Shown: piece after piece, positions 38,901 to 50,302 of the stretch
Numbering within the stretch: position 1 is the first letter of the stretch
Layout of the letters: every line of letters starts with the position of its first letter
Source: Owenia fusiformis
Taxonomy: Eukaryota > Annelida > Polychaeta > Sabellida > Oweniidae
Reading direction: 5' to 3'
Length of the DNA stretch: 64,000 bases
Assembly (NCBI GenBank): GCA_903813345.2
Contig: CAIIXF020000011.1
Location: 15,915,754 to 15,979,753 of the forward strand
Notes under the pieces: model-generated
What the model was told of the DNA's origin: nothing
Databases searched by the model: none
What the model saw: only the letters and a program-made list of their open reading frames with translations
Program-made: the position numbers and the translations under genes

Positions 38901-40798
38901 AAATAAAAATACTGTACTTACTTGAACCCCACATCCTAGAGATAATCTTCCATCCAGGGCAATGCTTCTTCAGTAACACACAGACATCACCAGAATAACA
39001 ATATCCTCTGTAGAAACAGGTGTTGCAGGCAGATGGTGCATATTGAAGTTACTCTCATAAACTCATAGGAAAGGACAGAAACTTATCTTCAGGGGAAGAG
39101 GAGTGCATCTGAAAGTACATACAAAATAGGAAAAGTTCAGCAATGGTTTCAATTTTCAATTTTTCAACAAGGCTTCCGTGATCAAGACACTTCCATAACA
39201 GGGGGGGAGGGAATGCAAATCTCCAGTGAGATCATCTTTCAGCAGTTTGATCATCTTCCACCAGGAGGATCATCTTCCAACGGATGGATCATCTTCCAGC
39301 GGATGGATCATCTTCCAGCGAATGGATCATCTTTCAGAGAGCAGCTTGTCTTCAGATGAGTGGCTTGACTTTTTGCAAATGGCTCGTAATCTGGTAGATG
39401 GCTCATATTCCAGGAGCTGACTAATATTCTAGTGGTTGCCTCATCTTCAGTGGATGGCTCGTCTTCAAATGATTCTGCATCTTTATGAGGGTGACTCCTC
39501 TTCCAGGGGATGGATGATTTTCCAGACAGCATTTTCCATTCCAGTTGGTTTCATGGCTTCCAGTTTGTGGCTCAGATTCTATTGGGCTGATCAACCCCAT
39601 GCTAAAGGCAAATCTGAAATACTGTAAATTTGAAAATAAAACTTCAGTACTTACTTGAACAGGATCCTGGAGACTTCTCTCATCTTGAACAAAGCTACCG
39701 CAGTCGCACAAGGACATCACCAGAATAACAACATCATATGTAGATACAGATGCAACAGACACCAGGTGCTTATTGTAGTTACGATTTGAAACATCCCGGA
39801 AAGGGTAGAAGTTTTAACCTCCAGGGTAAGAGGAATGCATCTGTAAGTACATATAAAATAGGAAGTCAGCAATGATTTAAATTTTGATTTGTTGTTACAA
39901 TGCCAAAATGATTGAGCCACTTACTGAACAAGCGGAGGAGGGAATGCAAGACATTCCTTTTATTGATTCTAGTAAATCTCTCATGGCCTTTCACCCCTCC
40001 CGGCTCAAGATTTACATCATCAAATCAACTAACTGCCTGAACAGAAGTATCTCTGTAGAAGTGAATTGTGGTCTATATATTTTTAGAACATGAATTAAAA
40101 TTATGTTTTTGAACATTGAATTACCCCCCACCCCCAAGACCAATATAATAATGAATAGTTGTATTCATTTTTTTTTTATTCATTCTTTTTTATATGTAAA
40201 GCCAACATACATATTATCTCCAAATTGGCTCTTCACTATAGCTAGTAGCTACCCTTACCTGTGTGGGTGTAACATTCCTGTCGTTTCTTTAGTTGCACAC
40301 AGCTGTTAGTACAGGCAGTAGCAATATGCTTTGTAGATACATACACTGCAAACAACTGACCCAAATCATTGATCCACTTCGAAAGACCACAACCAGGGTA
40401 GATATTGTCATGACCTGAAAGTACTTAAAAAAGAAAAAAAGTCAGCAATGATTTGACTTTTTTCCTTAAAAGAAACAAGTAAATATACCCATCTCACTGA
40501 AATGGCCATTTTTCAGATGTGAGTACATTTACATATAACTTTTAAGAGAATGCATGAACATGCAAAATGTCACCACTGGCCATTTGTTAAAGATGCACTT
40601 GGTTACAGTAAGCCGAACACTAATTGATTACTGCAATCAAGAAGTTTCATCCATCCATCAGTTTGAGAATATAACATTATGTCAACACTTCTGTAGTGAC
40701 ATAAAAATCAAATCATTGCCCAGTAAGTACAGTTTACTAAAAACTATGAACAAAAATCATATCATTACTGAATAAATTTTCAAATTGTTGCTTTAAAA
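35931..40798. repeat. Tandem unit 4 (type A), 4868 bp
   Basis: Its length without the minisatellite is 4336 bp, within 6 bp of unit 1. It shares the type A signs with unit 1 and also has a private 7-bp insertion (AAAAAAC) near 37831. ACTTCTGCATGC near 36291 is shared with unit 7 only. Confidence 0.95.
38114..38645. repeat. 19-bp minisatellite, 28 copies (unit 4)
   Basis: 532 bp is exactly 28 x 19. The long central TTCAT-type block resembles unit 1, and the 3' end shows the same variant order as unit 1 (CTTCAAG, CTTTCAG, CTTTTAG, TTTTCTTCC). Confidence 0.97.
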
Positions 40799-43700
40799 GC
40801 TAGCATTATAGTATTCAAATGATCAAGACCAAATTGATAGAGCTAGAACTATTTTGTTGGTAAGTTTTCAAAGTCTCAGAATGAAAATTACCAAACACAT
40901 GCAAACAGAACCACTGTTCCTTGTGTTGCAGCCAAGAACCTGCTTTGCTGGAAATACAAAAAAGGTGCTGTAGTACTTGTTAATATTACGATTTAAATAT
41001 ATTGCAAAAATTCAAATCAATTAGGAGGGATGGAGTAAGGTAAATGTACACATAGTAATACATCTTAACTAGGTAAAAAATACTGCTTCCAGCGCTGTAT
41101 AGCTGATTCTTCTGGTGGGTGTATGGTCCAGTGAAAAGAGATTTCATTTATTAGTAACTTCCGCATGCAACAGTAGTAGTTGTAGTTCAGGCAAGGAGCA
41201 GTCTTTAACCCTCTTCAAAACACCTGCAATGAGAAAATGATTTTACTGTCTACCTTAACTCCAAAGCATGCAAGGGATTATCATTTGCAAAAAAGTTGCC
41301 AAGTTGCCTTTATCAATCAGATTCTAGGTCGTAAATACCTAGATGGTTGATTGCTTATTGGACCAAAACATGGTCGCATTAACACTGACCTCAAAACAAG
41401 AAAAAAACAGTCAAATTGAAAAATTGATGATGATTTGATGAAACTTAAGATCATCTACCAACTCGCACCAAAAAAGAGAATCGGTATCCGAAAACTGAGA
41501 CTAACATACCAAGGTATGTTAAATCTCAGGTGAAAATGAGTTTATAAAAAAAAATATGAAGACAATATTTTCCAAATATAGCACACATTACTTCCATTTT
41601 GATAAAACCAGGTGGATTCCATTATTCTTTCATGTCAGAACATAGAATCTGTTAGGAAGCTTTCAAGCCAACACACCTTAACAAAAGATCAAACATTGGG
41701 TGACCATCCCCCTGCTCATGCTGTATGCTGTCCAGAGAGATTAAGAAGAATAACAAGAATGACATCCTCGGCCATGCATAATTAGGATACACCACATTAA
41801 AAAGATGAAATACAAGACCATACCACTGTCAATTCCCAATAGTACCTTTACTGTAACACTGATAAGCAATGTCTACCTACCTAAAGAGTACAAGGTAACA
41901 TGTATCAACCCCAAGGCCATTCCGTACAGATCCAAGTGAACTCTTGCTGCGTCCTCACGAGATCTCTGGATCACACTATATCCGTCATAGCTAACTACTA
42001 ACATTACAATACGAGCAAGTAAAAATGAGTGGACCTTCACCAGAGCTCAACGATACCCCTCCAGAACGACCCAATGCATGCCGGCACCACAGCATGCATT
42101 GAAGAAAGAAAATTCAGAATACCTCCTCCTGGTGGGTGCAAGACCCACCATTTTGACCTGCAAGTAAAGAATGCTTTCACCAGCCATCAGAATATAGGCA
42201 AAACAAAGAACCAAGCTCAACAATAAGAATCCAACTTGGAAACTGTTGGTCGGGACTTACAAGGAATTGATACCTGAAACCCATGCATCTAGAGATTGAT
42301 AGACACTGATCATCAGAATCACAGTGGAGGTACTACGAGGAACATCAAACGGTATGACCAAGTAAACCAGAGCTCTCAATGCAATGGATCAGAATGACCC
42401 ATGCTCAACGATGCCATTCTTAGATATTCCTCAAAATCAATCGGGACAACATAAAACATGAACAGGGGAAGGCCTCCCAACACTTGATCAAGTGTTAAGA
42501 CATGTTTAGCCATCCAGCCTCCTAGCAGATTCCAGGTTCCTTCACTCCAGAATAATGGGTCGGCCAACAAAATCCACCGGTTCAATCAAAATGGAAGGTG
42601 TCCCACTAACGAGAAAACCTGCCGCTCCTAAACCATAGATGGAAAACATATCTAGCTGGTAGATGACCCCATATGGAATAACTAAGATAACTTAACCAAA
42701 TAACTAAGAAAACTCAACAAGATTACTTAACTTAGGTGACAGGAACTTTGTGATGAGGCTCATCTTTAAGGGAGTGGAGTCCAGGAGGCGACTCATTTTC
42801 CAGTGCATGGCTTATCTTTCAGGGGATTGCTCATTTTCCAGGGGATTGTTCATTTTCCAGTGGGTGGCTCATCTCTCAGCGGGTGGATCATCTCCCAGCA
42901 GGTTGCTCAATTGCCAGCAGGTGGATCATCTTCCAGTGGAATGCTCATCTTGCAGTGGGTTGTTCATCTTCCAGTGGGTTGTTCATCTTCCAGTTGGTTG
43001 CTCTTCTTCCAGTTGGTTGCTCTTCTTCCAGTTGGTTGCTCTTCTTCCAGTTGGTTGCTCTTCTTCCAGTTGGTTGCTCTTTTTCCAGTTGGTTGCTCTT
43101 CTTCCAGTTGGTTGCTCTTCTTCCAGTTGGTTGTTCATCTTCCAGTTGGTTGTTCATCTTCCAGTTGGTTGCTCTTCTTCCAGTTGGTTGCTCTTCTTCC
43201 AGTTGGTTGCTCTTCTTCCAGTTGGTTGCTCTTCTTCCAGTTGGTTGCTCTTCTTTCAGTTGGTTTCTCTTCTTTTAGTTGGTTGCTCTTCTTCCAGTTG
43301 GTTGCTCTTCTTCCAGTTGGTTACTCTTCTTCCAGTTGGTTGCTCTTCTTCCAGTTGGTTGCTCTTCTTCCAGTGGGTTGCTCATCTTCCAGCGGGTGAA
43401 TTATCTTCCAGTGGTTGAATTATCTTTCAGTGGGTGGATCATCTTCTAGCAGTTGGATCATCTTCAAGGTTGCCATCTTCCACCAGATAGATCATCTTCA
43501 ACTGGGAACTTGGCTTTTCAATGGGGGACTTGCCTTGCAGTGTGTGGCTTCCAGTGTGTGGCTCAGGTACTAGTGGGCTGACCACCTCCAAGCTAAAGGT
43601 AAATCTGGAAGAAATATTGTACATTAGGAAATAAAAATACTGTACTTACTTGAACCCCACATCCTAGAGATAATCTTCCATCCAGGGCAATGCTTCTTCA

Positions 43701-45544
43701 GTCACACACAGACATCACCAGAATAACAATATCCTATGTAGAAACAGGCGTTGCAGGCAGATGGTGCATATTGAAGTTACTCTCATAAACTCATAGGAAA
43801 GGACAGAAACTTATCTTCAAGGGAAGAGGAGTGCATCTGAAAGTACATACAAAATAGGAAAAGTTCAGCAATGGTTTCAATTTTCAATCTTTTAACAAGG
43901 CTTCCGTGATCAAGACACTTCCATAACAGGGGGGGGGGGGAGGGAATGCAAATCTCCAGTGAGATCATCTTTCAGCAGTTTGATCATCTTTCAGCAGTTT
44001 GATCATCTTCCACCATGAGGATCATCTTCCAATGGATGGATCATCTTCCAGCGGATGGATCATCTTCCAGCGAATGGATCATCTTTCAGAGAGCAGCTTG
44101 TCTTCAGATGAGTGGCTTGACTTTTTGCAAATGGCTCGTAATCTGGTAGATGGCTCATATTCCAGGAGCTGACTAATATTCTAGTGGTTGCCTCATCTTC
44201 AGTGGATGGCTCGTCTTCAAATGATTCTGCATCTTTATGAGGGTGACTCCTCTTCCAGGGGATGGATGATTTTCCAGACAGCATTTTCCGTTCCAGTTGG
44301 TTTCATGGCTTCCAGTTTGTGGCTCAGATTCTATTGGGCTGATCAACCCCATGCTAAAGGCAAATCTGAAATACTGTAAATTTGAAAATAAAACTTCAGT
44401 ACTTACTTGAACAGGATCCTGGAGACTTCTCTCATCTTGAACAAAGCTACCGCAGTCGCACAAGGACATCACCAGAATAACAACATCATATGTAGATACA
44501 GGTGCAACAGACACCAGGTGCTTATTGTAGTTACGATTTGAAACATCCCGGAAAGGGTAGAAGTTTTAACCTCCAGGGTAAGAGGAATGCATCTGTAAGT
44601 ACATATAAAATAGGAAGTCAGCAATGATTTAAATTTTGATTTGTTGTTACAATGCCAAAATGATTGAGCCACTTACTGAACAAGCGGAGGAGGGAATGCA
44701 AGACATTCCTTTTATTGATTTTAGTAAATCTCTCATGGCCTTTCACCCCTCCCGGCTCAAGATTTACATCATCAAATCAACTAACTGCCTGAACAGAAGT
44801 ATCTCTGTAGAAGTGAATTGTGGTCTATATATTTTTAGAACATGAATTAAAATTATGTTTTTGAACATTGAATTACCCCCCACCCCCAAGACCAATATAA
44901 TGAATAGTTGTATTCATTTTTTATTCATTCTTTTTGATATGTAAAGCCAACATACATATTATCTCCAAATTGGCTCTTCACTATAGCTAGTAGCTACCCT
45001 TACCTGTGTGGGTGTAACATTCCTGTTGTTTCTTTAGTTGCACACAGCTGTTAGTACAGGCAGTAGCAATATGCTTTGTAGATACATACACTGCAAACAA
45101 CTGACCCAAATCATTGATCCACTTCGAAAGACCACAACCAGGGTAGATATTGTCATGACCTGAAAGTACTTAAAAAAGAAAAAAAAGTCAGCAATGATTT
45201 GACTTTTTTCCTTAAAAGAAATAAGTAAATATACCCATCTCACTGAAATGGCCATTTTTCAGATGTGAGTACATTTACATATAACTTTTAAGAGAATGCA
45301 TGAACATGCAAAATGTCACCACTGGCCATTTGTTAAAGATGCACTTGGTTACAGTAAGCCGAACACTAATTGATTACTGCAATCAAGAAGTTTCATCCAC
45401 CCATCAGTTTGAGAATATAACATTATGTCAACACTTCTGTAGTGACATAAAAATCAAATCATTGCCCAGTAAGTACAGTTTACTAAAAACTATGAACAAA
45501 AATCATATCATTACTGAATAAATTTTCAAATTGTTGCTTTAAAA
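40799..45544. repeat. Tandem unit 5 (type B), 4746 bp
   Basis: Its length without the minisatellite is 4366 bp. It shares all type B signs with unit 2. The poly-G run near 43929 is longer than in the other units. Confidence 0.95.
42994..43373. repeat. 19-bp minisatellite, 20 copies (unit 5)
   Basis: 380 bp is exactly 20 x 19. The order of variants is nearly the same as in unit 2, with one copy more. Confidence 0.97.
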
Positions 45545-48500
45545 GCTAGCATTATAGTATTCAAATGATCAAGATCAAATTGATAGAGCTAGAACTATTT
45601 TGTTGGTAAGTTTTCAAAGTCTCAGAATGAAAATTACCAAACACATGCAAACAGAACCACTGTTCCTTGTGTTGCAGCCAAGAACCTGCTTTGCTGGAAA
45701 TACAAAAAAGGTGCTGTAGTACTTGTTAATATTACGATTTAAATATATTGCAAAAATTCAAATCAATTAGGAGGGATGGAGTAAGGTACATGTACACATA
45801 GTAATACATCTTAACTAGGTAAAAAATACTGCTTCCAGCGCTGTATAGCTGATTCTTCTGGTGGGTGTATGGTCCTGTGAAAAGAGAATTCATTTATTAG
45901 TAACTTCCGCATGCAACAGTAGTAGTTGTAGTTCAGGCAAGGAGCAGTCTTTAACCCTCTTCAAAACACCTGCAATGAGAAAATGATTTTACTGTCTACC
46001 TTAACTCCAAAGCATGCAAGGGATTATCATTTGCAAAAAAGTTGCCAAGTTGCCTTTATCAATCAGATTCTAGGTCGTAAATACCTAGATGGTTGATTGC
46101 TTATTGGACCAAAACATGGTCGCATTAACACTGACCTCAAAACAAGAAAAAACAGTCAAATTGAAAAATTGATGATGATTTGATGAAACTTAAGATCATC
46201 TACCAACTCGCACCAGAAAAGAGAATCGGTATCCGAAAACTGAGACTAACATACCAAGGTATGTTAAATCTCAGGTGAAAATGAGTTTATAAAAAAAATA
46301 TGAAGACAATATTTTCCAAATATAGCACACATTACTTCCATTTTGATAAAACCAGGTGGATTCCATTATTCTTTCATGTCAGAACATAGAATCTGTTAGG
46401 AAGCTTTCAAGCCAACACACCTTAACAAAAGATCAAACATTGGGTGACCATCCCCCTGCTCATGCTGTATGCTGTCCAGAGAGATTAAGAAGAATAACAA
46501 GAATGACATCCTCGGCCATGCATAATTAGGATACATCACATTAAAAAGATGAAATACAAGACCATACCACTGTCAATTCCCAATAGTACCTTTACTGTAA
46601 CACTGATAAGCAATGTCTACCTACCTAAAGAGTACAAGGTAACATGTATCAACCCCAAGGCCATTCCGTACAGATCCAAGTGAACTCTTGCTGCGTCCTC
46701 ACGAGATCTCTGGATCACACTATATCCGTCATAGCTAACTACTAACATTACAATACGAGCAAGTAAAAATGAGTGGACCTTCACCAGAGCTCAACGATAC
46801 CCCTCCAGAACGACCCAATGCATGCCGGCACCACAGCATGCATTGAAGAAAGAAAATTCAGAATACCTCCTCCTGGTGGGTGCAAGACCCACCATTTTGA
46901 CCTGCAAGTAAAGAATGCTTTCACCAGCCATCAGAATATAGGCAAAACAAAGAACCAAGCTCAACAATAAGAATCCAACTTGGAAACTGTTGGTCGGGAC
47001 TTACAAGGAATTGATACCTGAAACCCATGCATCTAGAGATTGATAGACACTGATCATCAGAATCACAGTGGAGGTACTACGAGGAACATCAAACGGTATG
47101 ACCAAGTAAACCAGAGCTCTCAATGCAATGGATCAGAATGACCCATGCTCAACGATGCCATTCTTAGATATTCCTCAAAATCAATCGGGACAACATAAAA
47201 CATGAACAGGGGAAGGCCTCCCAACACTTGATCAAGTGTTAAGACATGTTTAGCCATCCAGCCTCCTAGCAGATTCCAGGTTCCTTCACTCCAGAATAAT
47301 GGGTCGGCCAACAAAATCCACCGGTTCAATCAAAATGGAAGGTGTCCCACTAACGAGAAAACCTGCCGCTCCTAAACCATAGATGGAAAACATGTCTAGC
47401 TGGTAGATGACCCCATATGGAATAACTAAGATAACTTAACCAAATAACTAAGAAAACTCAACAAGATTACTTAACTTAGGTGACAGGAACTTTGTGATGA
47501 GGCTCATCTTTAAGGGAGTGGAGTCCAGGAGGCGACTCATTTTCCAGTGCATGGCTTATCTTTCAGGGGATTGCTCATTTTCCAGGGGATTGTTCATTTT
47601 CCAGTGGGTGGCTCATCTCTCAGCGGGTGGATCATCTCCCAGCAGGTTGCTCAATTGCCAGCAGGTGGATCATCTTCCAGTGGAATGCTCATCTTGCAGT
47701 GGGTTGTTCATCTTGCAGTGGGTTGTTCATCTTCCAGTTGGTTGTTCATCTTCCAGTTGGTTGCTCTTCTTCCAGTTGGTTGCTCTTCTTCCAGTTGGTT
47801 GCTCTTCTTCCAGTTGGTTGCTCTTCTTCCAGTTGGTTGCTCTTCTTCCAGTTGGTTGTTCATCTTCCAGTTGGTTGTTCATCTTCCAGTTGGTTGTTCA
47901 TCTTCCAGTTGGTTGTTCATCTTCCAGTTGGTTGTTCATCTTCCAGTTGGTTGTTTATCTTCCAGTTGGTTGCTCTTCTTCCAGTTGGTTGCTCTTCTTT
48001 CAGTTGGTTGCTCTTCTTTTAGTTGGTTGCTTTTCTTCCAGTTGGTTGCTCTTCTTCCAGTTGGTTACTCTTCTTCCAGTTGGTTGCTCTTCTTCCAGTT
48101 GGTTGCTCTTCTTCCAGTTGGTTGCTCTTCTTCCAGTTGGTTGCTGATCTTCCAGTGGGTTGCTCATCTTCCAGCGGGTGAATTATCTTCCAGCGGTTGA
48201 ATTATCTTTCAGTGGGTGGATCATCTTCTAGCAGTTGGATCATCTTCAAGGTTGCCATCTTCCACCAGATAGATCATCTTCAACTGGGAACTTGGCTTTC
48301 CAATGGGGGACTTGCCTTGCAGTGTGTGGCTTCCAGTGTGTGGCTCAGGTACTAGTGGGCTGACCACCTCCAAGCTAAAGGTAAATCTGGAAGAAATATT
48401 GTACATTAGGAAAAAAAAATACTGTACTTACTTGAACCCCACATCCTAGAGATAATCTTCCATCCAGGGCAATGCTTCTTCAGTAACACACAGACATCAC

Positions 48501-50302
48501 CAGAATAACAATATCCTATGTAGAAACAGGCGTTGCAGGCAGATGGTGCATATTGAAGTTACTCTCATAAACTCATAGGAAAGGACAGAAACTTATCTTC
48601 AGGGGAAGAGGAGTGCATCTGAAAGTACATACAAAATAGGAAAAGTTCAGCAATGGTTTCAATTTTCAATTTTTCAACAAGGCTTCCGTGATCAAGACAC
48701 TTCCATAACAGGGGGGGGAGGGAATGCAAATCTCCAGTGAGATCATCTTTCAGCAGTTTGATCATCTTCCACCAGGAGGATCATCTTCCAACGGATGGAT
48801 CATCTTCCAGCGGATGGATCATCTTCCAGCGAATGGATCATCTTTCAGAGAGCAGCTTGTCTTCAGATGAGTGGCTTGACTTTTTGCAAATGGCTCGTAA
48901 TCTGGTAGATGGCTCATATTCCAGGAGCTGACTAATATTCTAGTGGTTGCCTCATCTTCAGTGGATGGCTCGTCTTCAAATGATTCTGCATCTTTATGAG
49001 GGTGACTCCTCTTCCAGGGGATGGATGATTTTCCAGACAGCATTTTCCATTCCAGTTGGTTTCATGGCTTCCAGTTTGTGGCTCAGATTCTATTGGGCTG
49101 ATCAACCCCATGCTAAAGGCAAATCTGAAATACTGTAAATTTGAAAATAAAACTTCAGTACTTACTTGAACAGGATCCTGGAGACTTCTCTCATCTTGAA
49201 CAAAGCTACCGCAGTCGCACAAGGACATCACCAGAATAACAACATCATATGTAGATACAGGTGCAACAGACACCAGGTGCTTATTGTAGTTACGATTTGA
49301 AACATCCCGGAAAGGGTAGAAGTTTTAACCTCCAGGGTAAGAGGAATGCATCTGTAAGTACATATAAAATAGGAAGTCAGCAATGATTTAAATTTTGATT
49401 TGTTGTTACAATGCCAAAATGATTGAGCCACTTACTGAACAAGCGGAGGAGGGAATGCAAGACATTCCTTTTATTGATTCTAGTAAATCTCTCATGGCCT
49501 TTCACCCCTCCCGGCTCAAGATTTACATCATCAAATCAACTAACTGCCTGAACAGAAGTATCTCTGTAGAAGTGAATTGTGGTCTATATATTTTTAGAAC
49601 ATGAATTAAAATTATGTTTTTGAACATTGAATTACCCCCCACCCCCAAGACCAATATAATGAATAGTTGTATTCATTTTTTATTCATTCTTTTTGATATG
49701 TAAAGCCAACATACATATTATCTCCAAATTGGCTCTTCACTATAGCTAGTAGCTACCCTTACCTGTGTGGGTGTAACATTCCTGTCGTTTCTTTAGTTGC
49801 ACACAGCTGTTAGTACAGGCAGTAGCAATATGCTTTGTAGATACATACACTGCAAACAACTGACCCAAATCATTGATCCACTTCGAAAGACCACAACCAG
49901 GGTAGATATTGTCATGACCTGAAAGTACTTAAAAAAGAAAAAAAGTCAGCAATGATTTGACTTTTTTCCTTAAAAGAAACAAGTAAATATACCCATCTCA
50001 CTGAAATGGCCATTTTTCAGATGTGAGTACATTTACATATAACTTTTAAGAGAATGCATGAACATGCAAAATGTCACCACTGGCCATTTGTTAAAGATGC
50101 ACTTGGTTACAGTAAGCCGAACACTAATTGATTACTGCAATCAAGAAGTTTCATCGACCCATCAGTTTGAGAATATAACATTATGTCAACACTTCTGTAG
50201 TGACATAAAAATCAAATCATTGCCCAGTAAGTACAGTTTACTAAAAACTATGAACAAAAATCATATCATTACTGAATAAATTTTCAAATTGTTGCTTTAA
50301 AA
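45545..50302. repeat. Tandem unit 6 (type C), 4758 bp
   Basis: Its length without the minisatellite is 4340 bp, within 2 bp of unit 3. It shares all type C signs with unit 3. Confidence 0.95.
47738..48155. repeat. 19-bp minisatellite, 22 copies (unit 6)
   Basis: 418 bp is exactly 22 x 19. The order of variants is nearly the same as in unit 3, with one copy fewer. Confidence 0.97.
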